From assembly GCA_024401825.1 (NCBI GenBank), contig JAKSKF010000011.1:1-47271 (forward strand): a DNA stretch of 47,271 nucleotides, in the 5' to 3' direction. Shown here piece after piece: positions 1 through 11,261 of the stretch. The notes below the pieces were generated by a model. That model saw only the letters and a list, made by a program, of their open reading frames with translations, had not been told where the DNA came from and searched no databases. Made by a program: the position numbers and the translations under genes. The first letter of the stretch is position 1; the number at the start of each line of letters is the position of its first letter. This DNA is from Bacteroidales bacterium. GTDB lineage: Bacteria; Bacteroidota; Bacteroidia; Bacteroidales; UBA932.

Positions 1-26
1 GGTGTATGTGTGTTTGCAGGGCAGAA

Positions 27-645
<619 letters not shown>

Positions 646-681
646 GGTCTATGCGTTTAAGGGAGGACTCCCCTTTGTCCC

Positions 682-1617
682 TCAGCCCTTGATGGCGTTT
701 ATCTGTTCGTCTCCTACGGTGACGGTCAGCGGGAGCCTGCCCTCAATCTCACCGTCAACTTCGAAGATGTCCTCGGACTTCTTGTCCAGGGGAAGCACCG
801 TCAGTTCCCTGCAGCGGACAAAGATGACTTTGTCAGACTGGTCCAGGGTCTCGGACAGCAGTTTGGGCATCTCTTTCAGTATTGTCAGCAGAGGCAGCGG
901 GGGAACTATCATCACGTCAATTCTGCCATCGTTGATTCTGGCACCGGGAACCTGACACATCCCGCCTCCGGAATACTTTCCGTTCCCTATGGCCAGTGAC
1001 AGGCAGGGGCCCTGAAAAACCTCCTTGCCGTCGGCAATCACCTTGATGTTTATGGGCTTGAGATGCAATACCGTATGTCTCAGGCCGTTAAGATAAATCA
1101 TATTCCGGCGCTTGCTCATCTCCTTCTGCCAGTTGACCCTCTCGCACACGTGGGAGTCGAATCCCACGCCGCCGACATTCGCCATATAACTGACCTGCCC
1201 GTCCGAGTGGAACATCCTTACGACATCCATTTTTCCGAAGGATTCCTTTCCCATCAGCCGGACAACTTCCCTGGTGTCCCTGGGGACCCCCATCATCTTT
1301 ATCCAGTCATTTCCGGAACCTATCGGAGCCACCCCCATATAGAATGAGGAGGGGCTTACTTTCTCGGCATCGCAAAAAAGCATTATTCCACGGAAGATTT
1401 CGTGAAGGGTTCCGTCTCCTCCGACGGCCAGAATCCGACTGTAACCGGCTTCGGCGGCACGTCTTGCCAATTCGGTGGCGTGTCCCTTGTATTCCGTGTA
1501 AACGCTTTTGGCCTGAACCCCGCACACCGCAAGCAACTTCTCCGCCGGTATCCATTCGGACATAGTCTTGCCCGAGCCGGAGCGGGGGTTAATGATAATA
1601 TACCAGGTTTGGTTCAT
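682..1617 (-). CDS. Diacylglycerol/lipid kinase family protein (YegS/BmrU/DagK-like)
   Basis: A 311-residue cytosolic protein of the diacylglycerol kinase catalytic family, which phosphorylates a lipid alcohol with ATP. The N-terminal IINPRSGSGK segment (residues 8-17) and the nucleotide-binding GGDGT loop (66-70, followed by LHEI) are the family hallmarks. The later GSGNDW motif (about residue 117) matches the family GTxNDxA site. The C-terminal half has the expected beta-rich pattern, including IDVMIVPP and a terminal region rich in acidic residues. Length is normal. It is the last gene of a tight minus-strand run: its ATG lies 3 bp after the mltD stop. The true lipid substrate cannot be read from sequence. 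Association with a murein hydrolase gene suggests an envelope role, which is inference. Confidence 0.85.
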   Translation of the reverse strand: MNQTWYIIINPRSGSGKTMSEWIPAEKLLAVCGVQAKSVYTEYKGHATELARRAAEAGYSRILAVGGDGTLHEIFRGIMLFCDAEKVSPSSFYMGVAPIGSGNDWIKMMGVPRDTREVVRLMGKESFGKMDVVRMFHSDGQVSYMANVGGVGFDSHVCERVNWQKEMSKRRNMIYLNGLRHTVLHLKPINIKVIADGKEVFQGPCLSLAIGNGKYSGGGMCQVPGARINDGRIDVMIVPPLPLLTILKEMPKLLSETLDQSDKVIFVRCRELTVLPLDKKSEDIFEVDGEIEGRLPLTVTVGDEQINAIKG

Positions 1618-1620
1618 CGT

Positions 1621-3036
1621 CTATTTCTTGGGTATGACAATCTTCTTTCCGGGTATCACCACATCCGATTTCATACCGTTTGCTTTCTTTATCTTTTCTA
1701 CAGTCGTGCCGTTCTGCTTCGCAATCCTGCTCAGGTTGTCTCCGGCCTTGACCGTATATACTCCCAGTTTCGAACTGCCGCCGCTCTTCGCGCTCTTCTT
1801 TCCTTTCCTGGTCTTCTTGACGGCGGGCTGGTCCCGACCTATGATGACTGACTTCGTGAAGAGTTCGTCAGCCTTGTAGTTGTATATTGAGTCGGGAACC
1901 TCCTGCTCGAACCTGTCCATATAACTGCGGGGCAGGAGCAGGGTGTACTTGTGCTGCGAGTCGGCCGGAATTATGTTGTGTATGTACTGTGAGTTCAGTT
2001 CTTCGATGACGCTGACAGGAATTCCGAGCACTTCGGAAAGCTGGTTGAAATGCAGCCTCCTGTCAATGGTCACACCGGCTACCTCCTCCCCGTCGAACAG
2101 GGCCGGACCGGGCTCTATCCCGTATTCCCTGTAGTATTCCATAGCGTACATCGCGCCTACGAAGGCGGGCAGATATCCCCTTGTTTCCGATGGAAGATAC
2201 GGATATATGCTCCAGAAATCCGATTTCCCCGCAATCTTTATCGCCCGAAGGCCGGAGCCTGGACCGCAATTGTATGAAGCTATGGCGAGCGCCCAGTCGC
2301 CGAAGCGCTCGTAGGAGTCCTTGAGGTAACGGGCCGCCGCGTCAGTTGCCTTGTAGGTGTCCATCCTCTCGTCGACGTAGGAGTCCACGTTGAGACTGTA
2401 GGTCTTGGCCGCGGAATAAATGAACTGCCACAGTCCGCGGGCTCCGGATGCGGAGCGGGCCTTGGTCTTGAGCGCGGACTCTATGACGGGCAGGTACTTC
2501 AGTTCCAGCGGAAGGTCATATTTGGAAAGGATGTTCTCGAAGATGGGGAAGTAGTAGCCGGACTCTCCCAGCATTCTGGAGACGCCCTCCGAATAACGTT
2601 CGGAATACTTTACGATGTATGAGCGGACGGTGGAATTGTAGGGGAGCGAAACCCTGGTCCTCAGCGCCGCCAGCCTTGCCACCATAACGCTGTCGCTCAC
2701 GTTCGACGTGAAGCGCTCCACTTCGGAACTGTCCTCCATCTCGGTTCCCGACATCCAGAGGGTGTCAGGAACGGGGCCGGCGAATATGCGCTCGTCATCC
2801 AGACGGTCCACCGTGGTGCTCAGAGCGGTTTTCAGACTGTCATTCTCGGAAGAGAGGAGGGCAATCTGTTCATTGAGGGCCGTCAGTTCTTTCTGAAGCG
2901 AGTCCCGGTTTTCGGCAAGAGTCCTGTTGATGTCTTTCAGTTCCTTGTAACTGGGGCGTTTGCGTCCTTCGGCATCGAATGACAGGGACAGCAGTACAAG
3001 GCACAGAAATATTGTGGTTACGGTCGATTTTCTCAT
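1621..3036 (-). CDS. mltD: Membrane-bound lytic murein transglycosylase D (SLT + LysM)
   Basis: A 471-residue exported peptidoglycan lyase. Order of parts: a hydrophobic signal segment (residues 6-20, no lipobox Cys visible), a coiled-coil stretch (about 30-75), a family 1 lytic transglycosylase domain (about 155-310) and a single C-terminal LysM peptidoglycan-binding module (about 427-471, beginning YTVKAGDNLSRIA). The catalytic Glu is E186 in VIESALK, followed by SGARGLWQF, and the YNCGPG motif lies further on. It would cleave the MurNAc-GlcNAc bond with formation of 1,6-anhydroMurNAc. It sits 3 bp downstream of the DUF5683 gene and 3 bp upstream of the lipid kinase. The order parA, DUF5683, mltD is shared with other Bacteroidota, although there parB normally lies between parA and DUF5683. 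Confidence 0.92.
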   Translation of the reverse strand: MRKSTVTTIFLCLVLLSLSFDAEGRKRPSYKELKDINRTLAENRDSLQKELTALNEQIALLSSENDSLKTALSTTVDRLDDERIFAGPVPDTLWMSGTEMEDSSEVERFTSNVSDSVMVARLAALRTRVSLPYNSTVRSYIVKYSERYSEGVSRMLGESGYYFPIFENILSKYDLPLELKYLPVIESALKTKARSASGARGLWQFIYSAAKTYSLNVDSYVDERMDTYKATDAAARYLKDSYERFGDWALAIASYNCGPGSGLRAIKIAGKSDFWSIYPYLPSETRGYLPAFVGAMYAMEYYREYGIEPGPALFDGEEVAGVTIDRRLHFNQLSEVLGIPVSVIEELNSQYIHNIIPADSQHKYTLLLPRSYMDRFEQEVPDSIYNYKADELFTKSVIIGRDQPAVKKTRKGKKSAKSGGSSKLGVYTVKAGDNLSRIAKQNGTTVEKIKKANGMKSDVVIPGKKIVIPKK

Positions 3037-3039
3037 CTG

Positions 3040-3984
3040 TCAGAATTTGACGCCCAGAGTCAGGCCCATGGCAGGATTCTGCGCGGGTCCGTAAGCCACG
3101 CTGTTGTCCGGGGCGATTACGGTGGGCCTTATGTCCAGGGCGAGGTTGTCGTCAACCTCGAAGTTATGCATATAGGAAAATACGTTGGCGTCTATCACTT
3201 GCAGAAGATAGACGACCGCTATCGCCAGCATGGAGTAGTCCCGGTAGCGGCGGTAGATGTTGCGGTAGTAAAGAGCCTGCTGGCTTGTGTAAGGACCTGA
3301 ATATCCGGATTCCGGGTCTGACGACAGGTTGTATATGTCGCGGAACCGCTCGTAGTTCATCTTGTTGTCCAGATAGAAGTGCAAGGCGGTGGCCATACCG
3401 CCCCAGTAGAAGGGCAGTTTCCAAATCTCGTGGTTGTAAATCTGCCCCAGGCCCGGGCAGAGAATGGAGTACAGGGTGGCTTTGCCGTGGTGGGGCCAGT
3501 CGTTGGGCTTGTAGCAGATGACGCCGTCCATAAAGCTTCCCCAGTAGAAGACTCCGGCCCCCGCAAAGCACAGTGTGCTGAGAAGTTTGGACTTGTCGTC
3601 CGGAGTCCCGTTTTCGACGGATTTCTTGTACTGGCTGTTGAAATGGAAGCCGAACCCCAGCCCGGCGCCTATGCCGCCGTAGATTATGGGAAGTTTCCAA
3701 TAATCCTTGTTGTATATCTGCATTCCTCCTATGAACAGGGCGGAACCTCCGGCCACGGCGCCTATGGGCTGTTCCATCTTGTGTCCCAGACCCTTGAAAT
3801 AATCCTTGATGGAGAAAAGCACCTCGGCGGAATCCTTTTCGCTGGCCTGGTCATTGTTGTAGGACTGTCCGAACGCGCCGTCCTTGAAAAGTCCGTTTCC
3901 GCTGAACTGCGCGCTGGCCCACTGACTGGAAAACAGCAGCCCGGCCACCAGGACAATCGATATTTTCAGGGCCTTCACTCTCAT
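3040..3984 (-). CDS. DUF5683 family membrane protein
   Basis: A 314-residue protein with a clear signal peptide (residues 1-25, ending ASAQ). The body contains several hydrophobic, Gly/Tyr-rich segments such as IGAVAGGSALFIGGMQIY and a duplicated element ending in KLPIIYGGIGAGL and KLPFYWGGMATAL, which I read as two related membrane hairpins. This pattern and the position between parA and mltD fit DUF5683, a Bacteroidota family of unknown function. The start ATG overlaps the parA stop in an ATGA, so the two are probably translationally coupled. No catalytic motif is visible, and a role in envelope or cell-cycle biology is only suggested by neighbours. Confidence 0.8.
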   Translation of the reverse strand: MRVKALKISIVLVAGLLFSSQWASAQFSGNGLFKDGAFGQSYNNDQASEKDSAEVLFSIKDYFKGLGHKMEQPIGAVAGGSALFIGGMQIYNKDYWKLPIIYGGIGAGLGFGFHFNSQYKKSVENGTPDDKSKLLSTLCFAGAGVFYWGSFMDGVICYKPNDWPHHGKATLYSILCPGLGQIYNHEIWKLPFYWGGMATALHFYLDNKMNYERFRDIYNLSSDPESGYSGPYTSQQALYYRNIYRRYRDYSMLAIAVVYLLQVIDANVFSYMHNFEVDDNLALDIRPTVIAPDNSVAYGPAQNPAMGLTLGVKF

Positions 3985-4748
3985 CTTCTGTGGGACAGCA
4001 CTTCCTTTGCCAGCTTCGTGTAGTTTGCCGTGCTGTTGCTTGAAGGGTCGAACAGTACCACGGGCATTCCATGCATCGGAGCTTCGTTTATCTTGTCATT
4101 CCTGAGGATGACGGTGTCGAAAACCATATCCTTGAATATCGAACGGATTTCCGCGACTGACTGGGACTGTGTCTTTGACCTTCCGTCGAACATAGTGATG
4201 ACGAAACCCTCTATTTCCAGACCGGGATTCTCGCTTTCCTGCATAAGTCTCACGGTCTGGAGAAGTTTCCCAATCCCGTCGAGGGCATAAAACTCCGCCT
4301 GAACGGGGATGAGGACAGAGTCTGCGGCCGCCAGGGCGTTGAGAGTCACTATGCCGAGGGAGGAACCGCAGTCTATGATTGTCAGGTCGAAGTCATCCTT
4401 GACGGAAAAGAGCTTCTTCCTGAGAATCAGGTTGCGTCCGTCATTGTCAAGAAATTCGAATTCCGCGCCGATGAGGTTTATGTCTGAAGCGATGAACTTG
4501 AGATTGTCAATCTCCGTGCCGATGATGGATTCGGCAATGCCGCACAGGCCTTTCATCAGCTTGTGGACGGTAGGCCTGTCAGGGTCGTCGATATCAAGGT
4601 TGAGGGAAGATGTGGCGACGGCCTTCGCGTCCGCGTCAATCAGCAGGACTTTTTTGCCGAGCATTGCCAGGCAGGCGGCCAGATTGGTCGCAGTGGTCGT
4701 TTTCCCTGCTCCCTCCTGGGTGTTTACCGTTGCGATTACTCTTCCCAT
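3981..4748 (-). CDS. ParA/Soj-like ATPase with altered Walker A motif
   Basis: A 255-residue ParA-family P-loop protein. ParA proteins normally form ATP-dependent dimers on DNA and move ParB-parS complexes. The fold signatures are present: the P-loop region at residues 8-20, LLIDAD at about 35-40, a TIIDCGSSLG strand/loop and LIPVQAEFYALDG. The deviant Walker A motif is unusual: the family KGGxGKT reads QEGAGKT here, so the signature lysine is Gln and the first Gly is Glu. The usual DCPPSLG is DCGSSLG. No parB follows; the gene runs directly by ATGA overlap into DUF5683. Nucleotide hydrolysis and dimerisation may therefore differ from canonical ParA. It could be a second, divergent ParA with the true parAB elsewhere in the genome. 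A palindromic element sits in its leader at 4752-4792. Confidence 0.82.
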   Translation of the reverse strand: MGRVIATVNTQEGAGKTTTATNLAACLAMLGKKVLLIDADAKAVATSSLNLDIDDPDRPTVHKLMKGLCGIAESIIGTEIDNLKFIASDINLIGAEFEFLDNDGRNLILRKKLFSVKDDFDLTIIDCGSSLGIVTLNALAAADSVLIPVQAEFYALDGIGKLLQTVRLMQESENPGLEIEGFVITMFDGRSKTQSQSVAEIRSIFKDMVFDTVILRNDKINEAPMHGMPVVLFDPSSNSTANYTKLAKEVLSHRR

Positions 4749-4751
4749 AAC

Positions 4752-4792
4752 ATTTGTAGGCCACGTGCCAAATACGCGCGTAGCCTACAAAT
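4752..4792 (-). promoter_or_regulatory. Inverted repeat in the parA leader, overlapping a -7-like element
   Basis: Two perfect 10-bp arms, ATTTGTAGGC (4752-4761) and GCCTACAAAT (4783-4792), flank a 21-bp centre that itself contains the palindrome TACGCGCGTA (4773-4782). On the minus strand the outer arm overlaps TATATTTG (4788-4795), which matches the Bacteroidota -7 box. The inner arm ends 3 bp before the parA ATG. It could be an operator for autoregulation or an RNA hairpin masking the start. No T-run follows, so it is not an intrinsic terminator. Confidence 0.6.
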
Positions 4793-4832
4793 ATAGTCAA
4801 ATTATTTTTAGGGATGAAATCCGCCCCGGCCG

Positions 4833-7001
<2,169 letters not shown>

Positions 7002-7005
<4 letters not shown>

Positions 7006-7610
7006 CGCTGTTCCTCCTCTTCTTCGGTTTCGTGACGGGTCTTGACTATCTTGGAAGATGCCTTGGAGAGGTTTTCCTCATCCTCCATATACCGTTTGAT
7101 TTTGCGTATCGCCTCCTGGTAGCCGGGAATCTGGACCTTCTCGTAGAGATTCACCTTCTGGGTGGTCTTCTTCCTGTTGAATTCCAGTATCCTTCTGCGC
7201 TCGCCCGCCACCTCTGACTGCAAACCTATGAAGGTGAGGTCCTTGAGTATGCGCACTCCGTCCACGTACCAGGCAGGTTTGACGAACGCGTTGAAAGGCT
7301 TGAGTTCATAGGATATGTCCTTGAGGGACGGGCACTTGACTCCGGCCACCTTCACGGTGACGAGTTTTATGTCCGTTATCCTGATGAGCCCCGGCTCGAA
7401 CTCGTTCCACAGCGCGGCCAGATAGTCGTACTCCTGAAGCATTTCCTCAAGCTTCCGGCTGTACTTCTCGGCCTCGGCCTTGGCGGACAATACGCTCACG
7501 CGCAATGCCGACTCCTTGTTCTTGAGGGTGGGCAGAGCGTTCTGGCGCACCTTGAGCTGCTTGCCCAGGTTCGTCAGCGAGGTCTTGTTGTATTGAAACT
7601 TAATTGCCAC
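7002..7610 (-). CDS. V-type ATP synthase/ATPase subunit D (central shaft)
   Basis: A 202-residue, mostly helical protein forming the central rotor shaft inside the A3B3 head. The N-terminal FQYNKTSLTNLGKQLKVRQ and the C-terminal long helix NLYEKVQIPGYQEAIRKI are typical of the V-type D family, followed by an acidic Glu-rich tail. Length is normal. It overlaps subunit B by 11 bp at its start and subunit I by 4 bp at its end, so the three are likely translated in a coupled way. Confidence 0.92.
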
Positions 7611-8922
7611 GCCAGTACTTGTCTATCATTGCCTGTTTGATACCCGTCTCGGCCGGGCTGAAATATTTGCCGAACAGCTCCCAGGCCGTGTCGAGCATCT
7701 CGTCAATCCTTATGTTGACATCTATGGAAAGTAGCCTCGTGGCATATTCCTTTGCGTAGTCGAGGCAGCGGAGGTCATAGTCGGAGAGGTCGAAACCGTT
7801 CTCGAGCTTGGTCTTTGCATTCTGGGCGTCAGCATAGAGGCGGACACCCGCATTCATTACCTGGGAATGGTCTTCGCGCGTTTTCTTGCCCTGAACGAGC
7901 TGTTTCAGACGGCTCAGGGAACGGAAAGGGTCCACGATGACCTTCCCGGAATCGGCGTCGGCGCGAAGGAACAACTGTCCTTCCGTGATGTATCCCGTGT
8001 TGTCAGGAATGGCGTGCGTGATGTCTCCGTCGTTGAGCGTAGTCACTGCGATGATGGTGATGGAGCCTCCCGAGGGGAGCTGCACCGCCTTCTCATAGAT
8101 TTTGGCGAGGTCGGAATAGAGGGAGCCCGGCATTGAGTCCTTTGAGGGAATCTGGTCCATACGGTTGCTCACTATGCTGAGCGCGTCGGCGTAGAGAGTC
8201 ATATCCGTAAGGAGCACCAGCACCTTCTCATTCTTGTCCACCGCAAAGTATTCCGCCGCCGCGAGCGCCATATCCGGTATAAGCAACCTTTCCACGGGAG
8301 GGTTCTCGGTGGTGTTGACGAAAGATACGATTTTGTCCAGGGCGCCCGCCGCCTCGAACTCGTGACGGAAGAACAGGTAGTCGTCGTTTGTCAGACCCAT
8401 TCCTCCCAGAATGATTTTATCGACGTCGGCGCGGAGGGCGACGTCAGCCATCACCTTGTTGTAGGGCTGGTCGGGGTCTGCGAAGAAAGGAATCTTCTGG
8501 CCTGACACCAGCGTGTTGTTGAGGTCGATGCCGGCGATTCCGGTGGGGATGAGTTCGGAGGGCTGTCTGCGCTTGTAGGGATTGACGGAAGGACCGCCTA
8601 TCTGACGCTCTTCTCCGTCCACTTCGGGACCGCCGTCGATGGGCTTTCCGTATGCGTCGAAGAAACGTCCGCTGAGCGCCTCGCTTACCTTCAGGGTCGG
8701 AGGATTGCCGAGGAAAGTCACCTCAGCATCGGTGGGAATGCCTTCCGTACCGGAGAAAACCTGTAGCGTAATCATATCGCCCTTGGCCTTCACAACCTGG
8801 GAGAGCTTCCCGTTGACCACGGCAAGTTCGTCGTTTCCCACTCCGCTCGCATTCAGCGAAACTGTAGCCTTGGTTATGGCCTGGAGCTGCGTATAAACTC
8901 TCTGGTATGCTTTAGTTGCCAT
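7600..8922 (-). CDS. V-type ATP synthase/ATPase subunit B (regulatory, non-catalytic)
   Basis: A 440-residue head subunit alternating with subunit A. Family features include the N-terminal beta-barrel ending in RFFDAYGKPIDGGPEV, the stretch GIAGIDLNNTLVSGQKIPFF where catalytic subunits would have a Walker A motif (no GxxxxGKT here), LVLLTDMTLYADALS, and the C-terminal SPAETGIKQAMIDKYW. The missing P-loop is normal for B subunits, which bind nucleotide without efficient hydrolysis. Length is normal (about 430-470). The start overlaps subunit A by 11 bp. Confidence 0.94.
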   Translation of the reverse strand: MATKAYQRVYTQLQAITKATVSLNASGVGNDELAVVNGKLSQVVKAKGDMITLQVFSGTEGIPTDAEVTFLGNPPTLKVSEALSGRFFDAYGKPIDGGPEVDGEERQIGGPSVNPYKRRQPSELIPTGIAGIDLNNTLVSGQKIPFFADPDQPYNKVMADVALRADVDKIILGGMGLTNDDYLFFRHEFEAAGALDKIVSFVNTTENPPVERLLIPDMALAAAEYFAVDKNEKVLVLLTDMTLYADALSIVSNRMDQIPSKDSMPGSLYSDLAKIYEKAVQLPSGGSITIIAVTTLNDGDITHAIPDNTGYITEGQLFLRADADSGKVIVDPFRSLSRLKQLVQGKKTREDHSQVMNAGVRLYADAQNAKTKLENGFDLSDYDLRCLDYAKEYATRLLSIDVNIRIDEMLDTAWELFGKYFSPAETGIKQAMIDKYWRGN

Positions 8923-10666
8923 TCTGCTCTATAGTTTTGGAAATTTCGTCACGATACCTGTTGAAATTGTCGGAATTGAACTCGGAATAGTTCATCTGAC
9001 GCATAAGATTGATGATGTTCTTGAAGAACTCGCGGCACTTCTCGAAGTCCTCGAACTTGAAGGAACGGTCGCAGATGTCAAGAATGAGATTGAGCATATA
9101 TTTCTGACGCTCCATAGGACAGAGGCAGTCGATGGCGTCGAAGGCGTCCTGCTGCAGGAACGCGAAGTCTATGAGCTCGCTCTTCCAATACGCCTCGTGG
9201 TAACTCATAGGCACGCCGTCATCACCAAGGATGTTTATTTGTTCCGCCATTTCCTTGCCCTTGCGCACGAAGTTCTTGGCCTTGTTGATTTTTTCAACCC
9301 AACCCGGCTCTATCTTTTCGTCGAGGTACTCCACTATTTCCGGATACTCCAGATATTTGGAATAGGAATCTATGGGATTGACGGCGGGGTAACGCTTCTG
9401 GTCCGCGCGGTTCTGTTCCAGCGCATAGAAGCAGCGGGCCGCCTTCTTGGTGCTTTCCGTCACGGGCTCCTTGAGGTTTCCGCCGGCGGGGGAAACGGTA
9501 CCGATGAAGGTCACGGCGCCTGTCTTCCCGTTGGGAAGTACAACCATTCCGGCTCGCGCGTAGAAATTGGAGATGATGGCCGAAAGGTCAACGGGGAATG
9601 CATCCGCGCCGGGGAGTTCCTCCATTCGGTTGGACATTTCCCTGAGCGCCTGGGCCCACCTGGAAGTGGAGTCGGCCAGCAGCAGACACCTCAGACCCAT
9701 TGCTCGGTAGTACTCGCAGATTGTCATCGCCGTATAAACCGATGCCTCGCGGGCTGCAACGGGCATATTGGAAGTGTTGCAGATGATTGTGGTCCTTTCC
9801 ATCAGCTTGCGGCCGGTGTGGGGGTCTATGAGTTCCGGGAACTCCGTGAAGATTTCCACAACCTCGTTGGCGCGCTCGCCGCAGGCCGCCATCACTATGA
9901 CGTCAGCCTCGCCCTGCTTGGCTATGGCGTGCTGAAGAACGGTTTTTCCGCATCCGAAAGGCCCGGGAATGAATCCTGTGCCACCTTCGGCTATGGGGTC
10001 GAAGGAGTCTATCACCCTGACTCCCGTCTCCATTATTCTGGACGGTCTGGGCTTTTCCCTGTAACCCTTGACGGCAACCTTCACGGGCCATTTCTGAACC
10101 ATGGTCACCTTGACTTCGTTTCCTTCCGCGTCATTCAGTACGGCTATCGTGTCGTCTATCCTGTAACTTCCTTCGGGACTAACGCTCCTGACAGTGTATT
10201 CGCCGTTGAAACTGAAGGGAACCATAATTTTGTGGGGAAGCCAGCCTTCGGTAACCTCTCCGAGCCAATCTGAGGCCTTTACAGTGTCACCGGGCTTGGC
10301 GATGGGTCTGAAATCCCACAATTTTTCGTGGTCGAGAGGGTCGGTGTATTCACCTCTGCGCAGAAATACGCCTTCCATTGAACTCAGGTCATTCTGCAGA
10401 CCGTCATAAACGCTGGACAGCAGACCGGGGCCGAGGCTCGCTTCGAGCATCTTTCCCAGGAACTCCACCTTGTCTCCCGGATGAAGTCCGCGGGTGCTTT
10501 CGAATACCTGAACCTGCGCCTTGTCGGCATTGACCTTTATGACCTCGGCAAGGAGGTCGGTTCCGTCAAGCCGGATGTGGCAGAGTTCGTTTTCGCTCAC
10601 CGGTCCGTCCGTCTGCACCGTCACCAGATTGGAGACTATGCCCGTAACTTTTCCTGTTGTTGTCAT
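8912..10666 (-). CDS. V-type ATP synthase/ATPase subunit A (catalytic)
   Basis: A 584-residue catalytic head subunit that hydrolyses (or makes) ATP. The Walker A motif GPFGCGKT lies at about residues 234-241, after the FDPIAEGGTGFIPG lead-in. The arginine- and glycine-rich ACGERANEVVE and the LLLADSTSRWAQALREMS motif are standard. The start is placed at MTTTGKVTGIVSNLV (10666), 7 bp after the DUF2764 stop; the frame is open further upstream but that extension lies inside DUF2764 and has no family match. Together with E, B, D, I and K all core V-type subunits of the Bacteroidota layout are present. Confidence 0.95.
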   Translation of the reverse strand: MTTTGKVTGIVSNLVTVQTDGPVSENELCHIRLDGTDLLAEVIKVNADKAQVQVFESTRGLHPGDKVEFLGKMLEASLGPGLLSSVYDGLQNDLSSMEGVFLRRGEYTDPLDHEKLWDFRPIAKPGDTVKASDWLGEVTEGWLPHKIMVPFSFNGEYTVRSVSPEGSYRIDDTIAVLNDAEGNEVKVTMVQKWPVKVAVKGYREKPRPSRIMETGVRVIDSFDPIAEGGTGFIPGPFGCGKTVLQHAIAKQGEADVIVMAACGERANEVVEIFTEFPELIDPHTGRKLMERTTIICNTSNMPVAAREASVYTAMTICEYYRAMGLRCLLLADSTSRWAQALREMSNRMEELPGADAFPVDLSAIISNFYARAGMVVLPNGKTGAVTFIGTVSPAGGNLKEPVTESTKKAARCFYALEQNRADQKRYPAVNPIDSYSKYLEYPEIVEYLDEKIEPGWVEKINKAKNFVRKGKEMAEQINILGDDGVPMSYHEAYWKSELIDFAFLQQDAFDAIDCLCPMERQKYMLNLILDICDRSFKFEDFEKCREFFKNIINLMRQMNYSEFNSDNFNRYRDEISKTIEQNGN

Positions 10667-10673
10667 ATCTTGG

Positions 10674-11261
10674 TTATTTTGTTTGTCTGTTGTTTCTGAT
10701 TTCTTCCACAAGTTTGCGGAAGAGAGCCCTGCCCGTCTCCGGGTCAAGTTTGAGCCAGCGGTCCACAATCTTCAGTCTGGCGGTGAAGGCGAGGATGAGG
10801 TCCAGGCTGAACACTTCCATCACGGTGATATCCTCGATTTTCTCCCACATAAGATTGTCAAGACCGCGCTCGCGTTCCAGAATGTCATTTCCGGAAAGGA
10901 TTGAGAGTACGCCGGAGACAAGTTCGGGGTCTTCCTCCTGTTCCGTTTCCACGGTGTCCTGCTCCGCGGCCCTGCCGAGGGCGGAATTCAGCCATCTGAC
11001 GCGGGCGTTCCGGACAGCGAGGTCACAGTTGAAATACTCCCGGACGAATCTGCTTGGGCTTCCGGCCGCCTTGCGGTAGAATTCCCCGTCCAGACTCTCC
11101 GGCTGGAAACCGCTGAGGAGGAAGTCGAAAATCCTGCAGTCCCTTTCGTCAAGCTGGGAACGGATTTCCTCCTCCACCGCCTCGGCGCTGAAACCTTCGG
11201 GGGCGCGGGAGTCTCTCTGCAGTACAGGGAGACTGGCTATTATGTATTCGTAATTATTCAC
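10674..11261 (-). CDS. DUF2764 family protein of the V-ATPase operon
   Basis: A 195-residue soluble protein beginning MNNYEYIIASLPVL. In Bacteroidota V-type ATPase operons a DUF2764 gene lies at this position, between subunits E and A, and the sequence pattern fits, with hydrophobic and acidic helices and the element SRFVREYFNCDLAVRNARV. It overlaps the end of subunit E by 8 bp. No enzyme motif is visible. By position it could replace subunit C, which is otherwise missing and normally links shaft and rotor. The YFNCDLAVRNARVRWL stretch resembles the helical style of C/d-type subunits, but this equivalence is a guess. Confidence 0.8.
   Translation of the reverse strand: MNNYEYIIASLPVLQRDSRAPEGFSAEAVEEEIRSQLDERDCRIFDFLLSGFQPESLDGEFYRKAAGSPSRFVREYFNCDLAVRNARVRWLNSALGRAAEQDTVETEQEEDPELVSGVLSILSGNDILERERGLDNLMWEKIEDITVMEVFSLDLILAFTARLKIVDRWLKLDPETGRALFRKLVEEIRNNRQTK

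Noticed and set aside
9197..10273. Long plus-strand open frame opposite V-ATPase subunit A
   Set aside because: His/Gly/Val-rich composition without any motif; a shadow of the catalytic subunit gene, which has clear family motifs.
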